A stretch of 64,000 nucleotides of DNA from the NCBI RefSeq assembly GCF_003202285.1, contig NZ_MASW01000001.1:1302001-1366000 (forward strand), given 5' to 3'. The position numbers and the translations under genes are program-made. This DNA is from Prauserella muralis. GTDB taxonomy: Bacteria > Actinomycetota > Actinomycetes > Mycobacteriales > Pseudonocardiaceae. The notes under the pieces are model-generated. The model was not told the origin of the DNA. It made no database searches and saw only the letters and a program-made list of their open reading frames with translations. This document shows, piece by piece, positions 24,774 through 46,658 of the stretch; position 1 is the first letter of the stretch; the number at the start of each line of letters is the position of its first letter.

Positions 24774-25220
24774 ATGGGAAAGGTCACGGCCACGGCCGAG
24801 CGCACGATCGACGCGCCCGCCGACCGGGTGCGCGCGCTCGTCGCGGACTACACCGAAACCCGCCCGAAGATCCTGACCGAGGCCTACCGCGACTACCAGG
24901 TCAGCGAGGGCGGAACGGGTGCGGGCACGGTCGCGCGCTGGACGCTGCAGGCGACGTCCAAGCGCGTCCGCGATGTCGCGGCCACGGTCAGCGAGCCGGC
25001 GCCGGGCACGCTGGTGGAGACCGACGCCAACTCCAGCATGGTGACCACGTGGACGGTCCGCGAGGCCGGTGAGCGGAGCCTCGTACGCATCCAGACCGAG
25101 TGGGAGGGGGCCGGCGGCATCGGCGGCTTCTTCGAGAAGACGTTCGCGCCCGGCGGGCTCAAGCGGATCTACGACGACGTGCTCGCCAACCTCGACGCGA
25201 CGGCGAAGGAGTCCGCATGA
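24774..25220 (+). CDS. SRPBCC (START-like/polyketide cyclase fold) protein
   Basis: 148 residues, ATG preceded by AAAGAGGAG. An N-terminal strand (TAERTIDAPADRVRALVADY) and a C-terminal long helix (GGLKRIYDDVLANLDATAKE) bracket beta strands, the ligand-binding SRPBCC fold. No catalytic residue is evident, so lipid or small-ligand binding is likeliest. The stop overlaps the next start by ATGA, indicating translational coupling. Confidence 0.8.
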   Translation: MGKVTATAERTIDAPADRVRALVADYTETRPKILTEAYRDYQVSEGGTGAGTVARWTLQATSKRVRDVAATVSEPAPGTLVETDANSSMVTTWTVREAGERSLVRIQTEWEGAGGIGGFFEKTFAPGGLKRIYDDVLANLDATAKESA

Positions 25221-26215
25221 CCGCGACGGAGATCCGGCTCGCCTCCCGCCCGCACGGCACGCCGACGCTGGACGACTTCTCCGTCGTGGACGTCGAGGAG
25301 CCCGAGCCCGGCGCCGGGCAGCTGCTGGTGCGCAACATCTGGCTCTCCGTGGACCCCTACATGCGGGGCCGGATGAGCTCGGCCAAGAGCTACGCCGAGC
25401 CGTACGAGGTCGGCAAGGTCATGCAGGGCGGCGCGCTGGGCGAGGTCGTGAAGTCCGATGTGGATGGATTCGCTCCCGGGGACGTGGTGCTGCACGGCCT
25501 CGGCTGGCGCAGCCACGCCGTGCTCGACCCGAGGCATGTCGCCAGGGTGGACCCCGACGCCGCGCCGGTCACCACCTACCTCGGCGTGCTCGGCATGACG
25601 GGGCTGACCGCGTACGCCGGGCTGATGGAGGTCGCGGCGTTCCGTGAGGGCGACGCGGTGTTCGTCTCCGGCGGGGCGGGCGCGGTCGGTTCCGTCGTCG
25701 GCCAGCTGGCCAAGCGCAAGGGCGCGAGCCGGGTGGTCGGCAGCGCGGGCTCGGCGGAGAAGGTGCGCTGGCTGGTCGACGAGCTCGGCTTCGACGCCGC
25801 GTTCAACTACAAGGACGGCCCGGTGACCGAGCAGCTCGCCGAGGCGGCGCCGGACGGCATCGACGTCTACTTCGACAACGTGGGCGGCGAGCACCTCGAG
25901 GCCGCCATCGACGCCCTGAAGCTGCACGGCCGGATCGCCGTGTGCGGGATGATCTCGCAGTACAACGCCACGGAGCCGCCCTCGGCGCCGCGGAACCTGA
26001 CGCAGGTCATCGCCAAGCGGTTCACGATGCGCGGGTTCCTCGTCGGCGACCACTACGACCTGCGGCCGCGCTTCCTGGAGGAGGTCGCGCCGCTGGTCCG
26101 GGACGGCGGGCTGAAGTACTCGGAGACCGTCGTGGAGGGCATCCGCAACGCCCCGCAGGCCTTCCTCGACCTGCTCGCCGGAGCCAACACGGGCAAGATG
26201 CTGGTCCGCGTCTGA
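25217..26215 (+). CDS. NADP-dependent zinc-independent MDR oxidoreductase
   Basis: 332 residues. It belongs to the leukotriene B4 dehydrogenase / 2-alkenal reductase branch of the medium-chain reductases: DPYMRGRMS near residue 46, GMTGLTAYAGL near residue 126, the dinucleotide-binding GGAGAVGSVVGQLAKRKG near residue 151, DVYFDNVGGE near residue 217 and GMISQYN. It is expected to reduce alpha,beta-double bonds of enones using NADPH. Translationally coupled to the SRPBCC gene, which may bind the same substrate. Confidence 0.88.
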   Translation: MTATEIRLASRPHGTPTLDDFSVVDVEEPEPGAGQLLVRNIWLSVDPYMRGRMSSAKSYAEPYEVGKVMQGGALGEVVKSDVDGFAPGDVVLHGLGWRSHAVLDPRHVARVDPDAAPVTTYLGVLGMTGLTAYAGLMEVAAFREGDAVFVSGGAGAVGSVVGQLAKRKGASRVVGSAGSAEKVRWLVDELGFDAAFNYKDGPVTEQLAEAAPDGIDVYFDNVGGEHLEAAIDALKLHGRIAVCGMISQYNATEPPSAPRNLTQVIAKRFTMRGFLVGDHYDLRPRFLEEVAPLVRDGGLKYSETVVEGIRNAPQAFLDLLAGANTGKMLVRV

Positions 26216-26253
26216 CCCGCCGGGTAGCGCCCGGAGTCGGTCCTCTCGGGTGC

Positions 26254-26450
26254 TCAGCGGATGTCCAGGGCAATGAGTGCGGCCGCGTCGTCATCGGCTG
26301 TGGCACTGCCCAGCTGGACGAGCCGCTGCACGACCCCGAGTCGTTCAGCGCCGACATCACCGAGCCGGGCAAGGGCTCAGCCACTCGCTCATGCCCGGGC
26401 TCGGCACGCAGCAACGCCAGCGCGGCGCGGCCGTCGAGCACGGCAGTCAT
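26254..26450 (-). pseudogene. Frameshifted, truncated VapC-like PIN-domain toxin remnant
   Basis: Starts MTAVLDGRAALALLRAEPGH, a typical PIN-toxin N-terminus with the first catalytic Asp (VLD), and continues to ...PGSVMSALN. The family pattern then resumes in another frame as VVQRLVQLGSATADDDAAAL and ends in a stop after ALDIR, about half way through a normal 125-residue toxin. One shift near the expected SAxNxxEV motif joins the two parts, and the motif Glu is Gly. The start overlaps the antitoxin-like stop by ATGA, as in intact vapBC pairs. Confidence 0.55.
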
Positions 26451-26648
26451 GCCCCACCCGACCCGCGGGTGCCCTCTCCGGGCGTACCGGCAACCGTTGC
26501 GTCCGGGCTCCGGTCGTCCCTGGCCGCCTCAGCACGCCGATCGGCGATCAGTTCGTCGACGGCGCTGCCCCGGTGCGCCGCCGCCTGCGTGGCAACCCGG
26601 CTCTGCACGCGTCGCAGCAGGTGTTGCCACTCCTTCCGCCACTGAATG
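26447..26648 (-). pseudogene. Antitoxin-like remnant without a start
   Basis: An open frame reading QWRKEWQHLLRRVQSRVATQ and later DELIADRRAEAARDD, then TGA overlapping the PIN-type start. The helical, charged sequence resembles C-terminal parts of VapB-type antitoxins. No N-terminal DNA-binding part or start codon is present because the frame runs into the end of the formyltransferase gene. Together with the PIN remnant it suggests a dead toxin-antitoxin pair. Confidence 0.4.
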
Positions 26649-27593
26649 TCACGGGCGCGCGGTGAGGTAGCCGCCCATCGTGCGGAAGAAGTCGGTCGCC
26701 GCGTGCTCGGCGCCGTCGTCGGTGCGGACGCGTTCGAGGGCGAGCCCGTGGTTCTGCCCGTAGCGCGCGTCGGCGCCCGCGACGATCACGACGCCGTCGC
26801 CCTCGGGGATGAAGATCCGGCCCGGCGTGCCGCCGTAGCGGCCCCGCGACACCGATGCCCGCAGGATGTGGATGCGCTCGCCCTGGTAGAAGGTGAACGC
26901 GTTCGGGTACGGGTCGGACTGCGCGCGCACCAGGCGCTCGATGTCCTCGGCGGGCCAGGTCCAGTCGATGCGACTGTCCTCGATGGAGCGCTTGTGGAAG
27001 AAGCTGGCCTTCGTGCGGTCCTGCGGCGTCCAGTCCGTGCGGCCGGAGGCGATCAGCGCCAGCGACTCGGACACCGTGGGCTCGATGAGGTCGACGGTCT
27101 TGTGGAACAGGTCCGTCGCGGTGTCGCGTGGGCCCACCTCGACTGCCTTCTGCAGCACGATCGGCCCCGCGTCAAGCTCGTCGTCCATCATGTGCGCGGT
27201 GACGCCGACCTCCTTCTCGCCGTTGATGAGCGCCCAGATCAGCGGCGAGAAGCCCGCGTAGGCGGGCAGCAGCGAATCGTGCACGTTGAGCGTGCCGTGC
27301 CGCGGCAGCGTGAAGATCTCCGGCGGGATCCAGGTCCGCCAGTTGTTGGCCACGATGAGGTCGGGCTCGACCTCGCGCAGCCGCGCGGTGAGCTCGGCGT
27401 CCGGCCGGTTGCGCAGTGCCACCTCGACGCCGTGCTCGGCGGCCAGGTCGGCGACGGAGTCGGCCCAGATCCGCTCGTAGGCGTGGTCGGACTTCGGGTG
27501 CGTCACCACCAGCGCCACCTCGTGTTCCGAGTCGAGCAGCGCTCGTAGTGTCCGGTGGCCCCAGGTCTGGTAGCCGAACATGACGACCCGCAT
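26649..27593 (-). CDS. 10-formyl-THF-dependent hydroxyornithine formyltransferase
   Basis: 314 residues from the ATG before RVVMFGYQTWGHRTL. Fmt-type N-terminal domain with NVHDSLLPAYAGFSP (catalytic Asn and His) near residue 105 and DDELDAGPIV (catalytic Asp) near residue 135, then a C-terminal Fmt-like domain. In siderophore clusters this family (CchA type) N5-formylates N5-hydroxyornithine. Gene context (divergent from the ornithine monooxygenase, with iron boxes between) argues strongly for that role over initiator-tRNA formylation. Confidence 0.9.
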   Translation of the reverse strand: MRVVMFGYQTWGHRTLRALLDSEHEVALVVTHPKSDHAYERIWADSVADLAAEHGVEVALRNRPDAELTARLREVEPDLIVANNWRTWIPPEIFTLPRHGTLNVHDSLLPAYAGFSPLIWALINGEKEVGVTAHMMDDELDAGPIVLQKAVEVGPRDTATDLFHKTVDLIEPTVSESLALIASGRTDWTPQDRTKASFFHKRSIEDSRIDWTWPAEDIERLVRAQSDPYPNAFTFYQGERIHILRASVSRGRYGGTPGRIFIPEGDGVVIVAGADARYGQNHGLALERVRTDDGAEHAATDFFRTMGGYLTARP

Positions 27594-27639
27594 CGTTCCT
27601 CCGGTCCCTCGACGGCAAACGCGACGCAAACCGCCACAG

Positions 27640-27658
27640 TGAAGCAAGGCTTACCTAA
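27640..27658 (-). promoter_or_regulatory. IdeR/DmdR iron-box-like site for formyltransferase gene
   Basis: TGAAGCAAGGCTTACCTAA matches the consensus TTAGGTTAGGCTAACCTAA at 14 of 19 positions, with a well-kept right half. It lies 47 bp upstream of the formyltransferase start. Fe2+-loaded IdeR/DmdR would repress here. Confidence 0.65.
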
Positions 27659-27723
27659 TCTGACAACCCTGCGCCGGAGGGATAAGGATCACCCACGAAT
27701 GTACTAACTGAGGCTGCCCTTAG

Positions 27724-27742
27724 TTAGGTTAGGGTTGCCTGC
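27724..27742 (+). promoter_or_regulatory. IdeR/DmdR iron-box-like site for ornithine monooxygenase operon
   Basis: TTAGGTTAGGGTTGCCTGC matches the iron-box consensus at 14 of 19 positions with a perfect first ten bases. It is 31 bp upstream of the monooxygenase start, overlapping the expected promoter. A further TTAG (27720-27723) adjoins its left edge. Confidence 0.7.
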
Positions 27743-27772
27743 GTCTGGGTGAAGTCGGCGATGGGACAGCTC

Positions 27773-29125
27773 ATGTCACAGGCACTGCTGAAGGACGGTA
27801 CTCCGGTCTACGACCTGGTGGGCGTGGGCTTCGGGCCGTCCAACCTGGCGCTCGCCATCGCGGTGGCCGAGCACAACGCGGCCAACGGCGGGGGCGCCGA
27901 CGGCCCGGTGACCGCGCACTTCCTGGAGCGGCAGGAACGGTTCGGCTGGCACCGGGGCATGCTCATCGAGGACGCCACCATGCAGGTGTCCTTCCTCAAG
28001 GACCTCGTGACGCTGCGCAACCCGGCCAGCAGGTTCAGCTTCCTGGCCTACCTCCACGACCGCGGCAGGCTCGTCGACTTCGTCAACCAGAAGAACCTCT
28101 TCCCACTGCGGGTGGAGTTCCACGAGTACTTCGAGTGGGCCGCCGCGCAGGTGGACGACATGGTCTCCTACCAGCACGACGTGGTCGCCGTCCGGCCCGT
28201 GCACGACGGCGACCGGGTGGTCTTCTTCGACGTCGAGTCGGCCTCCGGCGAGGTGCACCGGGCCCGCAACCTCGTGGTGGCCACCGGGCTCGAACCGTAT
28301 CTTCCGGAGGAGCTGCCGCCGTCCGAGCGGATCTGGCACAACAGCGAGCTGCTGCACCGCGTCGGCGAGGTGTCGGAGGCGTCCCGGTTCGTGGTGGTCG
28401 GCGCTGGCCAGAGCGCCGCCGAGGTCACCGCGTTCCTGCACGAGCGCTTTCCCGCCGCCGAGGTCTGCGCGGTGTTCTCCCGCTTCGGCTACAGCCCCTC
28501 CGACGACAGCGCGTTCGCCAACCGCATCTTCGATCCCGGCGCGGTGGACGAGTTCTACGGCGCGCCGGACGAGGTCAAGAACCGCATCATGGGTTACCAC
28601 GCCAACACGAACTACTCCGTGGTGGACCTCGAGCTCATCGACGAGCTCTACCGGCGGCTCTACCGGGAGAAGGTGCTCGGTACCGAGCGGCTGCGGATCT
28701 TCAACTGTTCCGAGCCCGCCGAGGTGGCCGACACCGGCGACGGCCTGCGCATCACCGTCGCCTCGCTCACCACCGGTGAGCGCACGGTGCTCGACGCCGA
28801 TGTGGCCGTCTACTCCACCGGTTACCGCCCCGGCGACTTCGCGCCATTGCTCGGCGAGGTCGCGGGCCACTGCCTGCGCGACGAGCAGGGCAGGCCGCTC
28901 GTCGAGCGGGACTACCGCGTGCGCACCGCCCCCGACGTCGTGGGCGGTGTCTACCTGCAGGGCGGCGGAACCGAGCACACGCACGGCATCACGTCGTCGC
29001 TGCTGTCCAACAACGCCGTGCGGTCGGGCGAGATCCTGCGCTCGATCCTCGACCGACGGCCCTCGCTGGGGGAGATCAGGCCTGCCGCGCAGTACGCGGT
29101 CAGTGGAAGCGGGCGCGCGCTCTGA
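27773..29125 (+). CDS. L-ornithine N5-monooxygenase
   Basis: 450 residues. FAD-binding GVGFGPSNLALAIA near residue 18, substrate/NADPH part with VVVGAGQSAAEVTAFL near residue 210, and the C-terminal STGYRP motif near residue 350. It hydroxylates the side-chain nitrogen of ornithine with NADPH and O2, the first step towards hydroxamates (CchB/SidA type). Starts at 27749 and 27761 are possible; the ATG of MSQALL is chosen because homologues begin there. It heads the siderophore operon behind an iron box. Confidence 0.93.
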   Translation: MSQALLKDGTPVYDLVGVGFGPSNLALAIAVAEHNAANGGGADGPVTAHFLERQERFGWHRGMLIEDATMQVSFLKDLVTLRNPASRFSFLAYLHDRGRLVDFVNQKNLFPLRVEFHEYFEWAAAQVDDMVSYQHDVVAVRPVHDGDRVVFFDVESASGEVHRARNLVVATGLEPYLPEELPPSERIWHNSELLHRVGEVSEASRFVVVGAGQSAAEVTAFLHERFPAAEVCAVFSRFGYSPSDDSAFANRIFDPGAVDEFYGAPDEVKNRIMGYHANTNYSVVDLELIDELYRRLYREKVLGTERLRIFNCSEPAEVADTGDGLRITVASLTTGERTVLDADVAVYSTGYRPGDFAPLLGEVAGHCLRDEQGRPLVERDYRVRTAPDVVGGVYLQGGGTEHTHGITSSLLSNNAVRSGEILRSILDRRPSLGEIRPAAQYAVSGSGRAL

Positions 29126-29184
29126 CAGCGCCGTCCGGGTCCGTCCCTGCCAGTTCTGTCAGGAAAACAGGAAGGTTGACCCCG

Positions 29185-30228
29185 ATGTCTGCGAATACTG
29201 GGAAGCCGGCGAAGGCGCGCCTGCGCCTGCCAGCGGCGCTGCTGGCGCTGGTGCTCGGCGTGGTGCTGGCCGCGTGCGGCGGCTCCGGCGAGGAGCCGAG
29301 TGGCGGTGACACGTCGCCTGCGGCGCAGAGCGGCGCGTTCCCCGTGACCATCGAGCACAAGTACGGCACCACGGAGATCACCGAGCAGCCCAAGAAGGTC
29401 GTCACCCTCGGTCTGTCCGACCAGGACGCCGTGCTCGCACTCGGTGTCAAGCCGGTCGGTGTCGTGGACTGGTTCAAGGAGCGGCCGTACGGCAAGTGGC
29501 CGTGGACGAAGCAGCGCTGGGGCGGCACGCAGCCGGCGATCGTGGGCGAGCGCGACGAGTACAACATGGAGAAGGTCGCCGAGCTGCAGCCCGACGTCAT
29601 CATCGCCCAGTACTCGGGCATGACGAAGGAGCAGTACGACAAGCTCTCGCAGATCGCTCCCGTCGTCGCGCAGCCGAAGGGCTACCCCGACTACGCGGCT
29701 CCGTGGAAGGACATGGCGCGGCCCATCGGCAAGGCGCTCGGCAGGGAAGACACGATGAACGACCTGATCGAGCAGACCGACCAGAAGTTCGCGAAGGTGC
29801 GCGAGCAGCACCCCGAGTTCGCCGAGGAAACGCTCACCGTGGCCGACAGCTTCGAGCCCGGCATCTACTCCGCGTTCACCAGCTCCGACCCGAAGGCGAT
29901 CTTCTTCCGCGAGATGGGCTTCAAGCTCGACCCGAAGATCGACGAGCTGGCGCAGGAGGGCGCCAACGTCGCCGAACTCAGCTCCGAGCAGCTCGACGTG
30001 CTCGACACCGACCGGCTCGTGTGGGTCACCTCCAGCGAGGAGGCCAACGACCGCATCAAGGCCGAGCCGCTGTACCAGCGGCTGAAGGTGCACCAGCAGG
30101 GCCGTGACCTGTTCGTGCCGTACGAGAACCCGGACATCGGCGCCGCGTTCTCGTTCAACACCGTGCTGTCGATCCCCTACGCCATCGACCAGATGGTGCC
30201 GCGGCTGACCGGCCAGTCGGGCAAGTAA
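29185..30228 (+). CDS. Ferric-siderophore-binding lipoprotein (FhuD/FecB type)
   Basis: 347 residues. Lipoprotein signal ending in VVLAACGG (lipobox Cys near residue 32), then the class III periplasmic-binding-protein fold: [23 protein letters not shown] near residue 72, [22 protein letters not shown] near residue 133, and a long linking helix. It should capture the ferric hydroxamate outside the membrane and deliver it to the FecCD/FecE importer encoded at 48.4-51.4 kb. It lies between the monooxygenase and NRPS genes in the same operon; no separate iron box is seen before it. Confidence 0.92.
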   Translation: MSANTGKPAKARLRLPAALLALVLGVVLAACGGSGEEPSGGDTSPAAQSGAFPVTIEHKYGTTEITEQPKKVVTLGLSDQDAVLALGVKPVGVVDWFKERPYGKWPWTKQRWGGTQPAIVGERDEYNMEKVAELQPDVIIAQYSGMTKEQYDKLSQIAPVVAQPKGYPDYAAPWKDMARPIGKALGREDTMNDLIEQTDQKFAKVREQHPEFAEETLTVADSFEPGIYSAFTSSDPKAIFFREMGFKLDPKIDELAQEGANVAELSSEQLDVLDTDRLVWVTSSEEANDRIKAEPLYQRLKVHQQGRDLFVPYENPDIGAAFSFNTVLSIPYAIDQMVPRLTGQSGK

Positions 30229-30247
30229 GAACGAAAGGCGTCCCCCG

Positions 30248-43686
<13,439 letters not shown>

Positions 43687-43690
<4 letters not shown>

Positions 43691-43881
43691 CCAACCCGTT
43701 CGACGACCAGGACGGCCGGTTCTACGTGCTGGTGAACGACGAGGAGCAGCACTCGCTGTGGCCGTCGTTCGCCGAGGTGCCCGCGGGCTGGCGCATCGTG
43801 TTCGGCGAGGACAGCAAGGACGCGTGCCTGGCCTACGTCGAGGAGCACTGGACGGACCTGCGCCCGGCCAGCATCCGCTGA
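43687..43881 (+). CDS. MbtH-like NRPS chaperone
   Basis: 64 residues, ATGA overlap with the NRPS stop. The family signature is complete: [15 protein letters not shown], then [10 protein letters not shown] and [11 protein letters not shown]. MbtH proteins bind adenylation domains and are often needed for their solubility or activity. Tight coupling gives it in step with the NRPS. A 21-bp repeat array begins just after its stop codon. Confidence 0.95.
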
Positions 43882-43887
43882 CCCGGC

Positions 43888-43950
43888 CGCGAGTCCTGCA
43901 CTCAGGCCCGCGAGTTCTGCACTCAGGCCCGCGAGTTCTGCACTCAGGTC
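43888..43950 (+). repeat. Three tandem 21-bp repeats after the MbtH gene
   Basis: Three copies of a 21-bp unit beginning CGCGAGTYCTGCACTCAGG, differing only at Y positions. The array starts 7 bp after the stop codon (TGACCCGG then the repeat). The same unit occurs in the opposite orientation at 44809-44885. No known function; it could be a dispersed 3'-end element. Confidence 0.85.
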
Positions 43951-44116
43951 ATCGCCAGCCGGCGGCGGCGGGGTGTTGACCAGCGAGGGTGGGCGAAAGC
44001 ATTTGCCGCGGTGCACGTACGGCCTGCACGATACCGGTCATGACTTCCACTCCAGCACGCCCGCTGCCGCCGACTGCCGCCGTCTGTGCGCGGGTCGCGC
44101 AGCAGGTGCGGCCGCC

Positions 44117-44767
44117 GTGGAGGGCTACTCGCTCACGCGCGTGATCGCCGCGCTCGTCGCGGGGCTGGCCGCCGGGTACGGCATCGCCATTCCCGTGGGC
44201 GCCGTCGGCGTGTACCTCGTCTCGCTGACCGCGCGCACCTCGCTGTGGGTCGGCGCCTGCGCGGCGCTCGGCGTAGCCACCGCGGACGGTGGCTACGCGC
44301 TGGCCGCCGTCGTCGGCGGCTCGGCGCTGACGGACGCCATCGCCCCGATCGCGGCTCTGTTGCGCTGGGCGTCGGCCGTGGTGCTCTGCGGGCTCGCGGT
44401 CCTGGTCGCGGCCACCGGCGTGCGGCGCTACCGCGCGGGCGAGTCCGCGCACGGCACGGTGGCCGGAACGGTCACCTCGCCCTTGCGCGCCTATCTGTCG
44501 CTGCTGGGTATCACGGTCCTGAACCCGGCCACGGTCGTCTACTTCGCGGCGCTGGTTCTGGGCGGACAGGCGACGGTCGCCGCGACCCCGGCGACGGCGG
44601 CGGTGTTCGTGCTGGCGGCGTTCGCGGCCTCCGCCAGCTGGCAACTGGTGCTCGCGACGGGTGGTTCGCTCGTCGGCCACCTGGTTACCGGCAGACGCGG
44701 CAGGCTGGCCACGGCACTGATCTCCAGCGCGGTGATCCTGGCCCTGGCACTGACGATCGTCGTGTGA
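44117..44767 (+). CDS. LysE/RhtB-type translocator
   Basis: 216 residues from GTG. About six transmembrane helices, with the family-type N-terminus GYGIAIPVGAVGVYLVSLTART and an NPATVVYFAALV segment near residue 138. The family exports amino acids and small derivatives. In this position it may export ornithine derivatives or the siderophore, but it could also be an unrelated guest, since 21-bp repeat arrays bracket it. Earlier starts are possible but read through non-hydrophobic, poorly conserved sequence. Confidence 0.75.
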   Translation: MEGYSLTRVIAALVAGLAAGYGIAIPVGAVGVYLVSLTARTSLWVGACAALGVATADGGYALAAVVGGSALTDAIAPIAALLRWASAVVLCGLAVLVAATGVRRYRAGESAHGTVAGTVTSPLRAYLSLLGITVLNPATVVYFAALVLGGQATVAATPATAAVFVLAAFAASASWQLVLATGGSLVGHLVTGRRGRLATALISSAVILALALTIVV

Positions 44768-44808
44768 CCCGCGAGTGCCGCGGCCCAGCTCCGCCGTTCA
44801 CCGCCAGC

Positions 44809-44885
44809 GCAGGACTCGCGGGTTTGAACGCAGGACTCGCGGGCCTGAGTGCAGGACTCGCGGGCCTGGACGCAGGACTCGCGGG
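44809..44885 (-). repeat. Four 21-bp repeats in opposite orientation after the ABC exporter operon
   Basis: Three full copies and one partial copy of GCAGGACTCGCGGG plus a 7-base variable part (TTTGAAC, CCTGAGT, CCTGGAC). Read on the minus strand they start directly after the stop of the exporter gene as TGACCCGCGAGTCCTGC. The unit is the reverse complement of the array after the MbtH gene. Confidence 0.85.
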
Positions 44886-46658
44886 TCAGCCGGGCTGCTG
44901 CCGGGTGTCCGACCACGCCTCCCACAACGCGGCGTAGCGTCCGCCCGCCGCCACCAGCTCGTCGTGCGTGCCGGTCTCCACGATCCGGCCCGCGTCGAGC
45001 ACCACGATGCGATCCGCGGCGGCGGCCTGCGTCAGGCGGTGGGCGACCACCAGTCCCGTTCTGCCCCGTAGCGCCTGGTCGGCAGCCCGTTCCAGCACCC
45101 GCGCCCCGGTGCTGCCCGCCTCGGCGGTCGCCTCGTCGAGAATCGCGATCGGCGGGTCGGCCAGCACGAGCCGCGCCAGCGCGAGCTGCTGCGCCTGCGT
45201 CACGGTCAGCCGGTGCGCACCTTCTCCCACCACGGTGGACAGCCCGTCCGGCAGGGCCTCCGCCCAGGGCAGCGCGCCGACGGCGGCCAGCGCCTCTCGC
45301 AGCTGCTCGTCGGTGGCCTCGGGCCTGGCCAGGCGCAGGTCGTCGGCCAACGCACCGGCGAAGACGTGCACCTCCTGGCTGATCAGCGCGACCGTGCGCC
45401 GGATCGCCGCGGGGCCGAGCTCGCCGAGCTCCACCCCGCCCAGCGCGATCGAGCCCGCAGTGGGCAGGTGGATGCCCGCGATGAGCTTCGCCAGCGTCGT
45501 CTTGCCCGCACCGCTCGCGCCCACCAGCGCCACCCGCTCCCCGGCCTCCACCGTGAGGTCCACATCGGACAACACGGGGTGGTCCGCGACGTAGGCGTGG
45601 CCGAGCGAGGCCGCCTTCACCGACGCGTCCACCGGAGTGCCCGAGTGCCGTGGCTCCTGCTCGCCGGGCAGATCCGCGACGCCGATGAGCCGGGCGAGGC
45701 TGGCCGCCGCCGACTGCGCGTCGTCCACGAGCGCGAGCGCGGCGTTGACGGGGTTGAACAGGCTGTGGAAGTACAGCGCGGCGGCGGTGGCGGTGCCGAT
45801 GGTGGCGCTGCCGTTGCCGACGAGGACGAACCCGGCGATCAGCACGGCCGAAAGGCCCACGAACTCCGCCAGGTTGAGCCGGGAGAAGAACCGCGTCACG
45901 AGCCGCGTCGCGCGCATCGTGATGTCCACGACGTCCTGCGAGCGCCGCCGCACCCGGCCGACGTGCCGCTCGGTGAGCCGGAACGCGCGGACCGTCCGCG
46001 CACCGCCGACGGTGTCGAGCAGTTGCTGCTGCTGGGCGCCGTCCTTGACCCGCTGGCTCGCGTACAGCGGGATGGCCCTGCGTACGTACCAGCGCACGGT
46101 GTAGAGCTGGATCGGGGCCGCCAGCAGCGCGGCGAGCAGGAACCGCCAGTCGAGGAGCGCGAGCCCGCCCAGGGTCAGCACGATGGTGAGCACGGAGCGT
46201 CCCAGCTCGGGCAGTGCCTCGCGCACGGACCTGGCGATCATCGCGACGTCGTTGGTGACGCGGGAGGTCAGATCGCCCGCCCCGGCGCGTTCGACCCGCT
46301 CCAGCGGCAGCGCGAGTGCGCGCTCCACGAACCGTTCGCGCAGGGTCGCCAGCATGCTCTCGCCGAGGCGCGACACCAGCGACAGTCCCCACGCGTTGGC
46401 CGCGCCGCGCACCAGCGCCACGCCGACCAGCGCCAGCACGGGGACCGTGAAGTCGCTGCCTCCGCGGGCCACGACGTCCACGATGTGGCCGAGCAGCGGC
46501 GCGGTGAGCAGGCCGACCGCGGTCGCGGCGACGAGCACGGTGAACGCGCCGGCCGCCAGCAGGCGGCGCGGGCGCAGCAGCTCGCCGACGGCGGCCGCCG
46601 TGCGCCTGCCGGTCGCGGTCGGCAGCAGCTCGCGGTCCAGCTCACGTTCCCGGGTCAT
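44886..46658 (-). CDS. ABC exporter half-transporter, intact Walker A but degenerate signature
   Basis: 590 residues: six-helix transmembrane domain (about 35-310) fused to an ATPase domain. Walker A GASGAGKTT near residue 377 and Walker B IAILDEAT near residue 502 are intact. The signature is LTVTQ instead of LSGGQ (near 482), and the D-loop reads EAGS. It overlaps the upstream half-transporter by 4 bp (ATGA), so the two should form a heterodimer. Probable exporter of the siderophore, from position and family; import is less likely because no reductase domain is fused and a separate importer is present. Confidence 0.9.
   Translation of the reverse strand: MTRERELDRELLPTATGRRTAAAVGELLRPRRLLAAGAFTVLVAATAVGLLTAPLLGHIVDVVARGGSDFTVPVLALVGVALVRGAANAWGLSLVSRLGESMLATLRERFVERALALPLERVERAGAGDLTSRVTNDVAMIARSVREALPELGRSVLTIVLTLGGLALLDWRFLLAALLAAPIQLYTVRWYVRRAIPLYASQRVKDGAQQQQLLDTVGGARTVRAFRLTERHVGRVRRRSQDVVDITMRATRLVTRFFSRLNLAEFVGLSAVLIAGFVLVGNGSATIGTATAAALYFHSLFNPVNAALALVDDAQSAAASLARLIGVADLPGEQEPRHSGTPVDASVKAASLGHAYVADHPVLSDVDLTVEAGERVALVGASGAGKTTLAKLIAGIHLPTAGSIALGGVELGELGPAAIRRTVALISQEVHVFAGALADDLRLARPEATDEQLREALAAVGALPWAEALPDGLSTVVGEGAHRLTVTQAQQLALARLVLADPPIAILDEATAEAGSTGARVLERAADQALRGRTGLVVAHRLTQAAAADRIVVLDAGRIVETGTHDELVAAGGRYAALWEAWSDTRQQPG

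Noticed and set aside
43888-44885. CRISPR-like array
   Set aside because: The 21-bp units are back to back without spacers, are too few, are in opposite orientation on two sides of a gene, and no cas genes are present.
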